From contig NZ_JAFEUV020000005.1 in NCBI RefSeq assembly GCF_017355915.2, positions 1-64,000 of the forward strand: a DNA stretch of 64,000 bases, read 5' to 3'. This DNA comes from Telluribacter roseus (GTDB taxonomy: Bacteria > Bacteroidota > Bacteroidia > Cytophagales > Spirosomataceae). Both the position numbers and the translations under genes were made by a program. Shown here one piece after another: positions 9,705-16,901 of the stretch (positions are counted from its first letter, which is position 1; each line of letters opens with the position of its first letter). The notes under the pieces were generated by a model that was not told the origin of the DNA, did no database searches, and saw only the letters and a program-made list of their open reading frames with translations.

Positions 9705-10621
9705 TATCTCCTGTACTGCTCTTCCATTTCCTGCAATACCTCTGCTTTGGGACAGTTAATAGCTTCTTCCATGTCACGGTCTTCGATTTGCTGACTCACC
9801 TCACGGGCGTGCTGTACCAGAGCTTTGAAGAGCCGGCGGTGCCATTTGCTTTGGGGCAGGTACTCGGGGTGCCATTGCACCCCGATCATGAAGGCATGGT
9901 CGGTACTTTCGATGGCCTGTACGACCTGGTTTTCCTCCTGCGCTACTATATCAATGGTATCGCCCGGGTCTTTCACGGCCTGGTTATGTAGCGCATTCAC
10001 TTCAAGCTGATCGGCCCGAAGTACACGTTCCAGCTTGCTCCCTGCCTTTATGAATACATTCTTCACCGGGAAAATACTGGCCGGATTGGGCTCTTCGGTA
10101 TAAAAAGTATTAATGCTTTTGTAAAGGGTACCTCCGAAGTACACGTTCATCAATTGCGAACCGCGGCATATACCCAGCACCGGCAGATCCTTTTTGACGG
10201 CCTGATCGATCAGTTGGAATTCCAGATGATCGCGGTCACGGTCCAGACCGAACACTAGTTTGCGGCTGAATACCTTTCGGATAAAGAACAGGGCCGGGTA
10301 GTACAGCTGTGTGGCAAAGCGGCCCAGCTTCTGAAAGGGGTTCAGGCGGGGCTGCCGCAGGGTTCTTTGCAGATACTGGTCTATCACGTGGTCCTGTTCG
10401 TAGGTACTGGGATCCACGTCGGCCCCACCACCAATGATCAGCCCCTGCAGACCATCGGCCGTTCTGGGGTTGGAGGGGGTGATACGAACCGGTTTGCCAC
10501 CCGCCAGCCATACCCCCAGGGCCGTAAAAAACCAGGCGGAACCACCACCCCGGTCGGGGCCGGTAATCCCGATGGTGGGGCGGTCACGATTGATTTTGAA
10601 CTTCTTCTTCAGGATAGCCAT
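9704..10621 (-). CDS. Class I glutamine amidotransferase-like (peptidase C26) hydrolase
   Basis: A 305-residue protein of the gamma-glutamyl hydrolase/PuuD-like C26 family. The nucleophile cysteine is in GICRGSQLMNVYFGG and the His-Glu of the triad in GVQWHPEYLP. Known relatives cleave gamma-glutamyl amides, for example gamma-glutamyl-GABA. Its start overlaps the end of the upstream amidoligase gene by 13 bases, so the two are cotranscribed and probably coupled. Amidoligases of this class are known to be encoded beside amidotransferase-like proteins, which supports a shared pathway making or recycling a gamma-glutamyl-like amide. The actual substrate cannot be read from the sequence. Confidence 0.85.
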   Translation of the reverse strand: MAILKKKFKINRDRPTIGITGPDRGGGSAWFFTALGVWLAGGKPVRITPSNPRTADGLQGLIIGGGADVDPSTYEQDHVIDQYLQRTLRQPRLNPFQKLGRFATQLYYPALFFIRKVFSRKLVFGLDRDRDHLEFQLIDQAVKKDLPVLGICRGSQLMNVYFGGTLYKSINTFYTEEPNPASIFPVKNVFIKAGSKLERVLRADQLEVNALHNQAVKDPGDTIDIVAQEENQVVQAIESTDHAFMIGVQWHPEYLPQSKWHRRLFKALVQHAREVSQQIEDRDMEEAINCPKAEVLQEMEEQYRR

Positions 10622-11613
10622 TGTTCAGTACGTTTGATCCACTTACCATCAAAACCGATCAGGGTATGTTCTTTCAGGTACCTGTATTCCTGACTCATTT
10701 CGGCGAGTCGTTGTGTATCGGTAGCCACCTCTTCAATAAGTACCCACAGATTCCACTCCTGAGCCAGTGACCAGTCTGGCAGTGAAATAGAGCTATTGGG
10801 AAGCCGGTAGTGAAATGTACGGCGGGGCTTCACCTTACCCAGATCATCAAACTGGTTCAGTAAGTCAGGATTGATATGTGCAAATACCGGATACATATCC
10901 AGAGGCCGGTTGCGGTCAGGATTGTACCGGTGGTAATCATTAATGAGCTCATCCAGATCGGGCTCATAACCGGGAGCCAGTATCAGTTCGGCGTATTTGG
11001 CCGGATAGGGTACTATAAACGGACTAATCTTCCGGGCCAGGTCCGTTTGTCCGGCCTCCAGCAGCCAGGGATGCAGCAGGATCACGGCCCGTATATAGTT
11101 AAGTAGTGTTTCTGGTTTGGTGTCAGGTACCTCTACATTGATATGGGTACCAAAAGCATTGGTCGGAAAGGCCTGGGTACCTTCTGCCCGGTGCTTATAC
11201 AATTCGATCCTGAGCTTTTCGACCTTGTCCAGTTCCGTAAAAGGTACCGGAGGGCAGGCTATCTCATAGGGAAGCAGCTTACCTACTATGCCCTCCAGAA
11301 CGGTCTCTACTCCTTCTTCGAGGGTATATGTACCCAGGTTTACTTCTTCCGGATGAATGTTAAGGGTATCAAATATGGTCTTGTAGCGTTTCTCGGTCAG
11401 AAGTACCGAATCAAATTCTACGGTAAAATCACCGATGGAGGTGTTAAGTACTTTATGTCTGAATCGTCCCTCTATCTCGATTTCTCCTCCGTAAAGTTCT
11501 CTGATAATTTGTACGGCCTCCTCAATCCCCACATTGGAAAATTCCAGCTCAAAACCAGCTGTTCGTGTTTCTCCTCTTTCGTTATACAACAAGGGAGGTT
11601 GCTTAAACTGCAT
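10609..11613 (-). CDS. Putative amidoligase (COOH-NH2 ligase, PF12224-type)
   Basis: This protein matches the putative amidoligase family, a glutamine-synthetase-fold group predicted to form amide bonds using ATP. Visible family features are the N-terminal AGFELEFSNVG acidic segment, GDFTVEFDS, and the metal/ATP-site-like FGTHINVEVPD. The chosen start (11613, MQFKQPPLL) lies close to the conserved domain; an ATG at 11646 would add 11 residues. It is the first gene of a two-gene operon with the C26 hydrolase. No member of this exact arrangement has an assigned product that I can name; the role is inferred from known amidoligase/amidotransferase pairs. Confidence 0.8.
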   Translation of the reverse strand: MQFKQPPLLYNERGETRTAGFELEFSNVGIEEAVQIIRELYGGEIEIEGRFRHKVLNTSIGDFTVEFDSVLLTEKRYKTIFDTLNIHPEEVNLGTYTLEEGVETVLEGIVGKLLPYEIACPPVPFTELDKVEKLRIELYKHRAEGTQAFPTNAFGTHINVEVPDTKPETLLNYIRAVILLHPWLLEAGQTDLARKISPFIVPYPAKYAELILAPGYEPDLDELINDYHRYNPDRNRPLDMYPVFAHINPDLLNQFDDLGKVKPRRTFHYRLPNSSISLPDWSLAQEWNLWVLIEEVATDTQRLAEMSQEYRYLKEHTLIGFDGKWIKRTEQWLS

Positions 11614-11836
11614 AGATCTATTTTTTAGAATGGGTTGTGTAAACATTTACTTTTCGAAGCGGTTCAGGTAGTAATGTGCTAATCGCCCAGCTTCCTCTCC
11701 GTACCGACGTACGGCCTGATTTCTTCCATCCGACTGTATTCAAAAAACAATACCTGAAGCCTGTGCCGGTGAAGGGAATCAGGTGAGAACTACTCACTGA
11801 AGCAGGGGGATTTTTGTTAACCAAAATAAAGACTGA

Positions 11837-13528
11837 ATGATTAGAAGAGTATCGCTGCTATTTATAAGTATCTGGTTGCTGGGCTGCTCTAACCGGAGCA
11901 TCCGGGAAACCGGACTCGTTACGGAACGGGCTATGGTGGTATCGGCACATCCGCTGGCCTCGGCGGTAGGCACCGAGATATTGAAAAGGGGAGGTAATGC
12001 CGTAGATGCCGCCGTGGCCGTACAGTTTGCGCTGGCGGTCGTATATCCCGACGCCGGTAATATCGGAGGTGGGGGATTTCTGGTACTGAGGCAGAAGGAC
12101 GGAAGTACGGCTGCCCTAGACTATCGGGAGAAAGCACCCGCTGCCGCCCATCGCGATATGTACCTTGACGAGAAGGGGGAGGTAATAAAGGAATTGAGCC
12201 TGAAAGGGCACCTGGCGGCAGGAGTACCGGGAACCGTAGATGGCATGGTAGTGGCCCACCAGAAGTACGGCAGTATGCCCTGGGCTGAACTGGTACAGCC
12301 GGCAGTACAGCTGGCAGCAAAGGGCTTTCCGCTCACCAAAAAAGAGGCAAAAAAGCTGAACGAGGAGCGCAAAGACTTTCTGAAATACAATACCCGCCGT
12401 CCTGAATTCATACTCAAAAACCGCTGGAAGGAAGGAGACACCATCAGGATGAAATCCCTGGCCCTGGTCCTTACCCAGATCAGGGACCGGGGCCGGGCCG
12501 GTTTCTACGAAGGACTGGTGGCCGATAGTATCGTAGCTGAGATGAAGCGTGGCGGTGGCCTGATTACCCATCAGGATCTGGCCGCCTACCACTCCGTCTG
12601 GCGGAAGCCCATTGTAGCCAATGTTGGGGAATACCGGGTGATCTCCATGCCACCTCCTTCCAGTGGTGGTATTGCGCTGGTGCAGCTACTGACCATTTCT
12701 GCTGACTATCCGCTGGGAGAGTGGGAGTATAAAACTGCCAAAACCACTCACCTGATGATCGAAGCCGAAAGACGCGTATATGCCGACCGGGCTGTGCACC
12801 TGGGGGATCCAGACTTCTACAAGGTACCCGTGGAGGGGCTGCTGGATACAGCCTATATCAAGCGCCAGATGGTGGGATTTTCCCCCGGTAGAGCTACCGA
12901 TAGTGATGAGGTATCGGCGGGTACACCGGCTCCTGCCGAGAGCCCCAACACTACCCACTACTCCATAGTAGACTCCCAGGGCAATGCGGTATCCGTGACG
13001 ACTACGCTCAACAGTAGCTTTGGCGCCAAGGTGTTCGTGGCGGGGGCAGGATTTCTGCTCAACAACGAGATGGATGACTTCAGCGTTAAGCCCGGAGCGC
13101 CTAATTCATATAGATTAGTAGGGGGTGAGGCCAATGCCATTGCTCCCGGCAAGCGTATGCTCAGCTCAATGACGCCTACCATACTCGAAAAGAACGGAAA
13201 GCTCTATATGGTAGTAGGCAGTATGGGAGGCTCTACCATCATTACGACTGTATACCAGATTATCCTCAACGTAATAGCCCATGGTATGCCCATGCAGGGA
13301 GCCGTCAATGCGGGACGTTTTCACCACCAGTGGAGGCCCGACTGGGTCCTGTCGGAGTGGGGAGCGCTGGGGTTTGGTACGGGAATACGCCTGTGGCTGA
13401 TGGGGCATAAGATAGCCCCCAAAGTGAGCGGTGGCATTGGTCGGGCGGCCGGTATACTGGTACGGCCGGACGGCCGTCTGGAAGGTGGAGCCGACCCGAG
13501 GGGTGATGACGCTTCGGCTGGTTTTTGA
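11837..13528 (+). CDS. ggt: Gamma-glutamyltransferase lipoprotein
   Basis: A 563-residue gamma-glutamyltranspeptidase precursor. It hydrolyses or transfers gamma-glutamyl groups of glutathione and similar peptides outside the cytoplasm. The N-terminal signal ends in a lipobox (LLGC), predicting an envelope lipoprotein. The protein self-cleaves before a threonine in the NTTHYSIVD motif; by codon count this is Thr372. GGNAVDAAVA near the N-terminus and the GSMGGSTIITTVYQ segment are also family hallmarks. It is divergent from the amidoligase/C26 pair, so three gamma-glutamyl-type enzymes are neighbours here. The msrB gene follows within about 55 bases. Confidence 0.92.
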   Translation: MIRRVSLLFISIWLLGCSNRSIRETGLVTERAMVVSAHPLASAVGTEILKRGGNAVDAAVAVQFALAVVYPDAGNIGGGGFLVLRQKDGSTAALDYREKAPAAAHRDMYLDEKGEVIKELSLKGHLAAGVPGTVDGMVVAHQKYGSMPWAELVQPAVQLAAKGFPLTKKEAKKLNEERKDFLKYNTRRPEFILKNRWKEGDTIRMKSLALVLTQIRDRGRAGFYEGLVADSIVAEMKRGGGLITHQDLAAYHSVWRKPIVANVGEYRVISMPPPSSGGIALVQLLTISADYPLGEWEYKTAKTTHLMIEAERRVYADRAVHLGDPDFYKVPVEGLLDTAYIKRQMVGFSPGRATDSDEVSAGTPAPAESPNTTHYSIVDSQGNAVSVTTTLNSSFGAKVFVAGAGFLLNNEMDDFSVKPGAPNSYRLVGGEANAIAPGKRMLSSMTPTILEKNGKLYMVVGSMGGSTIITTVYQIILNVIAHGMPMQGAVNAGRFHHQWRPDWVLSEWGALGFGTGIRLWLMGHKIAPKVSGGIGRAAGILVRPDGRLEGGADPRGDDASAGF

Positions 13529-13583
13529 AAGGATGCCTATGCTACACTGGATCGATGTTATCAAGTACGCCAGGTACGCTACT

Positions 13584-14000
13584 ATGGAGCCTACTTATCG
13601 GGTAGAGAAGTCGGAGGAGGAGTGGAAGCAGCAGCTCACGCCTACCCAGTACCAGGTCATGCGCGAGAAGGGTACCGAGCCGCCCTACCGCAATGCCTAC
13701 TGCCGCACCTACGATCCGGGGCGGTACGCCTGCGCCGGCTGCGGTCAGCCACTCTTTGACGCTACTACTAAGTACCACGCCATCTCAGGCTGGCCCAGTT
13801 TTACCCAACCCATCACCCGGGGAGCCATCAGGTATGCCTACGACTTCAGCCATCGCATGGAGCGGATAGAGGCCCTCTGCAATAGGTGCGGCTGTCACCT
13901 GGGGCATGTATTTCCAGATGGGCCTGAACCGGGCGGATTGCGCTACTGCATCAATTCGGTAAGCCTGGTGCTGATAGGTGAGGGAGGAGTGGAAGATTAA
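13584..14000 (+). CDS. msrB: Peptide-methionine (R)-S-oxide reductase MsrB
   Basis: A 138-residue MsrB that reduces methionine-R-sulfoxide in proteins. Two CxxC pairs (CAGC and CNRC) bind structural zinc. GWPSF and HLGHVFPDGPEPGG are conserved, and the catalytic Cys is in RYCINSVSL. The start at 13584 (MEPTYRVEKSEEEW) matches the family N-terminus; a longer frame reaches into ggt but has no family similarity. Only about 55 bases separate it from ggt, so cotranscription is likely. No signal peptide, so it acts in the cytoplasm. Confidence 0.93.
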   Translation: MEPTYRVEKSEEEWKQQLTPTQYQVMREKGTEPPYRNAYCRTYDPGRYACAGCGQPLFDATTKYHAISGWPSFTQPITRGAIRYAYDFSHRMERIEALCNRCGCHLGHVFPDGPEPGGLRYCINSVSLVLIGEGGVED

Positions 14001-14080
14001 GCGTATATATGATAAGTAGCATTAGAACGGATCCGGATTTTAGTAACAGTAACCATGACCAATGCTATTCCTACACTCCA

Positions 14081-15190
14081 ATGAAACGATTTGCTACTAC
14101 TGCTAAGATTCAGATTCTTCCACTCCTCCTTGTTTTCCTGTTGACCCAGTGCCTTATACCCATGGTCCGGGCTCAGGATGTCAATAATCTTAAACTCAAA
14201 GACTATCGGCCGGTATCTATTTACAAAGTACCTCAGTCCAGGATTGAGAAAGCAAAGTACCCCGCCGTGGACCTGCACGCGCATGACTATGCCAAAACGG
14301 ACGCGGAGGTAGACGCCTGGGTCAAAACCATGGATGCGGCAGGCATTGCCAGGTCAGTAGTACTGGCTTATGCGACGGGGGAGAAGTTTGATGCCATTGC
14401 TAAAAAATACGCCCGCTACCCCGACCGCTTTGAAGTATGGTGTGGCTTTGACTACACCGGCGCCGACCAACCGGGCTGGTCGCAACGGGCCGTGGCGGAG
14501 CTGGAGCGTTGCTACAAAATGGGAGCCCGGGGCGTGGGCGAACTGGGTGATAAAGGTCTGGGTGAATTGTATTCACAACCTACACCTGGATACGGTATGC
14601 ACATCGATGACCCGCGCATGAAGCCCCTGCTGGCGAAGTGTGCGGAACTACGTATGCCCATCAGCATCCATGTGGCTGAAGACGAGTGGATGTACCAGAA
14701 GCCCGACTCCACCAACGATGGACTAATGAACTCGGCCAAATGGAACGTGGACATGAGCAAGCCGAACATTCTGGATCATGATCAGCTGGTAGCAACGCTG
14801 GAAAATGCCGTACGGGATAATCCCAAAACAACCTTTATTGCCTGTCACCTCGCCAACTGCAATTCCAACCTCACTATGCTGGGCCGTTTGTTCGACAAGT
14901 ACCCTAACCTGTACGCGGATATCTCGGCCCGCTACGGTGAGTTTGCTCCCATTCCCCGCTTTGCCGGCGCCTTTATGGAAAAGTACAGCGACCGCATTGT
15001 GTACGGTACCGATATGGGAACATCAGCGGATATGTACCATACTACCTTCCGGATACTGGAGTCGGCGGATGAGCACTTCTACGAGCACGACCGCTTCGGT
15101 TACCACTGGCCTCTGTACGGACTGGCGCTTTCTAACGCTACCCTTCGCAAGATTTACAGTACCAATGCCCGCAAGATTCTTTCCCGTTAA
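14081..15190 (+). CDS. Exported amidohydrolase-family protein
   Basis: A metal-dependent TIM-barrel hydrolase of the amidohydrolase-2 type (369 residues from the chosen ATG). The mature part shows VDLHAHDYA (HxH metal ligands), PISIHVAEDEWM (third His), FIACHLANCNSN, and VYGTDMGTSAD (active-site Asp). The ATG at 14081 opens a signal peptide (PLLLVFLLTQCLIPMVRAQ), so it is probably periplasmic. An upstream in-frame ATG at 14009 would bury the signal. Members hydrolyse or decarboxylate small cyclic substrates; this one's substrate is unknown. Confidence 0.82.
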   Translation: MKRFATTAKIQILPLLLVFLLTQCLIPMVRAQDVNNLKLKDYRPVSIYKVPQSRIEKAKYPAVDLHAHDYAKTDAEVDAWVKTMDAAGIARSVVLAYATGEKFDAIAKKYARYPDRFEVWCGFDYTGADQPGWSQRAVAELERCYKMGARGVGELGDKGLGELYSQPTPGYGMHIDDPRMKPLLAKCAELRMPISIHVAEDEWMYQKPDSTNDGLMNSAKWNVDMSKPNILDHDQLVATLENAVRDNPKTTFIACHLANCNSNLTMLGRLFDKYPNLYADISARYGEFAPIPRFAGAFMEKYSDRIVYGTDMGTSADMYHTTFRILESADEHFYEHDRFGYHWPLYGLALSNATLRKIYSTNARKILSR

Positions 15191-15628
15191 GCAACGTATA
15201 CGTTTAGAGTGGTAGACCGGCTTTGGAAAGTGTTGATTTTAATCAACGATTTTGTTGCTGCAACAAGAATATCAGCCGGTACTTTCCTATCCTTTATCTT
15301 TATTTTTCCTTTTAGATAGCAGAGGCGTGATGTATATATATTGTGCGTAAATGCCTTGTAGATAACGTCTTACCGAATTATTTGTGCTCTTAGTACCGCT
15401 ACTAACTGTGGATTGGTATATTTATTTTATATACCATTAAAACAGAAAAATACTCCACTTAAGGCTATTGAGGTAGGTAGTTTGACATTCACTGTTAAAA
15501 CTGATACTTCAAGAAGAGGAGAAATCAGTGAGCAGCTGTCTATTTTCGAACCGGTGAGAAACCTAGTCCGAAAATGGGTGAAAGAGCAGATAAAGAATAG
15601 CATATATCCACGCAAAACAAGAAGCAAG
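15191..15628. other. 438-bp gene-free stretch with dense inverted repeats
   Basis: No convincing coding sequence. The first part (15216-15287) holds four 7-bp inverted repeats, entered separately. The rest is AT-rich and leads into the small hypothetical gene at 15629. An open frame continues upstream from 15629 to 15413, but its sequence is not protein-like. Confidence 0.5.
15216..15287. repeat. Cluster of four inverted repeats, two of them crossing
   Basis: ACCGGCT (15216) pairs with AGCCGGT (15274). GGAAAGT (15225) pairs with ACTTTCC (15281). GTTGATT (15232) pairs with AATCAAC (15241). TTGTTGC (15252) pairs with GCAACAA (15260). The first two pairs cross each other (A-B-A'-B'), the topology of a pseudoknot or of alternative folds, and they enclose the two small hairpins. 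It lies 26 bases after the amidohydrolase stop and has no clear T-run. Confidence 0.6.
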
Positions 15629-15895
15629 ATGAAGTTACCTCACGAACTCCAACCCGGCGACCGCTTCTACTATCGCCATAGTATAGGTGAAGAAGTAAAG
15701 CTATGGAAAGTAGTCGCCACTGGCCTCAACAGCCTGATTGCTACCAGTGAGCATATGTACAGCAACGTGCCCCTGTACTACGATCAGATGACGGAGCCCG
15801 ACCGGCATTTTTGCTATGTACCAAACCAGCCAGGTTTGATAACGATTATACGTTCGGCATTTAGTACAAGAGCAGCTGATAGTGAGGTCGCTTAG
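15629..15895 (+). CDS. Small hypothetical protein, 88 residues
   Basis: From the ATG at 15629 (MKLPHELQPGDRFYYRHSIG) the frame encodes a compact soluble protein with alternating hydrophobic and polar residues typical of a small beta-rich domain (LWKVVATGLNSLIATSE). I do not recognise the family. The frame stays open upstream to 15413, but that part reads as low-quality sequence, so the internal start is preferred. A hairpin terminator about 185 bases downstream fits a monocistronic transcript. Confidence 0.5.
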   Translation: MKLPHELQPGDRFYYRHSIGEEVKLWKVVATGLNSLIATSEHMYSNVPLYYDQMTEPDRHFCYVPNQPGLITIIRSAFSTRAADSEVA

Positions 15896-16080
15896 GTAGC
15901 AGATACAGGCATACGTCATGAAACAGAAAATTTACTAGCTGCAGGTAACGTATTCTATCGGATCAGGTACCGGATAGGTACAGCTGATTGTATGGCTTTA
16001 TTGGGGGGAGGCTAGGAGCGGGACGATGGAATAACCATATGCAGTAGCTACAATACCGGATTAATTATACTATATATAGC

Positions 16081-16111
16081 AAAGGCTCTACCAGGCGGTA
16101 GGGCTTTTTTT
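16081..16111 (+). terminator. Rho-independent terminator
   Basis: AAGGCTCTACC and GGTAGGGCTT form a near-perfect stem around a short loop and are followed by seven T residues. It faces the plus strand downstream of the 88-residue hypothetical gene. Confidence 0.75.
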
Positions 16112-16383
16112 GTGCCTGCCAATGCTGTGGAGATAAAGGTGTAGAAAATATAAGGTGCATCTGCACCAAGTGTAGCCGGTAATACACAACCGTAGTTAAC
16201 CCGATTTTATTTCCAAATTTTTACTAATCTAAAAGTTGACTGTCTATCAGCATGTTAGCGTATAGGGGCTTGTACTTTGTTACTGCGTAAATATACTTAT
16301 ATGTAACTCAGGTATAATACTTATATAAGTAGGATTACCCGTAAATAAATGTTGAACATAAAAGTTTTTGAATATCAGATAAT

Positions 16384-16447
16384 TACCTGAAAGCTAGGAT
16401 CAGGTAAAGTATAAAAGAGCTGGCAGCGAATAATGGAGCATTCGCTG
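16384..16447 (+). other. Two leader hairpins upstream of small lipoprotein
   Basis: TACCTGA (16384-16390) pairs with TCAGGTA (16400-16406), and CAGCGAAT (16424-16431) with ATTCGCTG (16440-16447). Both lie 90-155 bases before the lipoprotein ATG at 16538. They could be a structured 5' leader or a small RNA; neither has a T-run of its own. Confidence 0.4.
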
Positions 16448-16537
16448 TAGGATGTTGGAGTCCTGAACCAACCTAAAAAACGGGGGCGTAATTCTGAAAA
16501 GCCTTATGAGTAAGAACTATCCACAACACAAAGAACT

Positions 16538-16807
16538 ATGAAAAAGACAATTAGCACACTATGTTTGGCTGCACTTGCCTCTGTAGCCCTTATTGCCTGT
16601 GAAAAAGAGGAAAACGCAATGGCACCTATGAATGGTCCCCAGAAAACTCTGGCTAACGCAAAGAATGGCTCTGACAAGGTTACGATCTGCCATGTGACCG
16701 GTAATGGCTCTAGCCATACGTTAACCATCAGTATCAATGCCTGGGCCGCCCACGAAGCCCATGGTGATAAAATGGGTGGCTGTGATATGACTGCCACCAA
16801 GCAGTAA
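16538..16807 (+). CDS. Small lipoprotein with ICH...AHGD motif
   Basis: An 89-residue exported protein. The signal ends at ALIAC, giving an acylated Cys around residue 21. After a short linker the mature part has KVTICHVTGNGSSHTLTI, then AWAAHEAHGDKMGGC. A module of this kind (ICH ... AH.AHGD ... GxC) recurs in secreted Bacteroidota proteins and has no assigned function that I know; its spaced His and Cys residues suggest metal binding, which is inference. A strong hairpin terminator follows, so it is its own short and possibly highly expressed transcript. Confidence 0.75.
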   Translation: MKKTISTLCLAALASVALIACEKEENAMAPMNGPQKTLANAKNGSDKVTICHVTGNGSSHTLTISINAWAAHEAHGDKMGGCDMTATKQ

Positions 16808-16835
16808 GTTTGTTTAGTGTTTGATTACGGGTTGG

Positions 16836-16879
16836 AAAAGTACAGTGATATGATGCCTTGTCATATCCTGTACTTTTTT
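16836..16879 (+). terminator. Terminator after the small lipoprotein
   Basis: AAAAGTACA and GATATGA on the left pair with TCATATC and TGTACTTTT on the right, and the structure ends in a T-run. It leaves only about 20 bases before the O-antigen-ligase-like start, so that gene may depend on read-through or a promoter inside this element. Confidence 0.8.
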
Positions 16880-16901
16880 AATTCGTACCTATCTATTTGC
16901 C

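Larger units (their letters stand above)
15896..16537. other. 642-bp gene-free stretch with structured elements
   Basis: No gene is supported. It contains a rho-independent terminator (16081-16111), an AT-rich block (16200-16380) likely to hold the promoter of the small lipoprotein gene, and two perfect hairpins (16384-16406 and 16424-16447) in the presumed leader. Confidence 0.5.

Noticed and set aside
11618-11824. 68-codon minus-strand ORF upstream of ggt
   Set aside because: The composition is not protein-like, it overlaps the amidoligase start region, and it has no recognisable family; treated as a chance frame.
15413-15628. Upstream extension of the small hypothetical gene
   Set aside because: The extra 72 codons look random and no start signal is seen; the ATG at 15629 is preferred.
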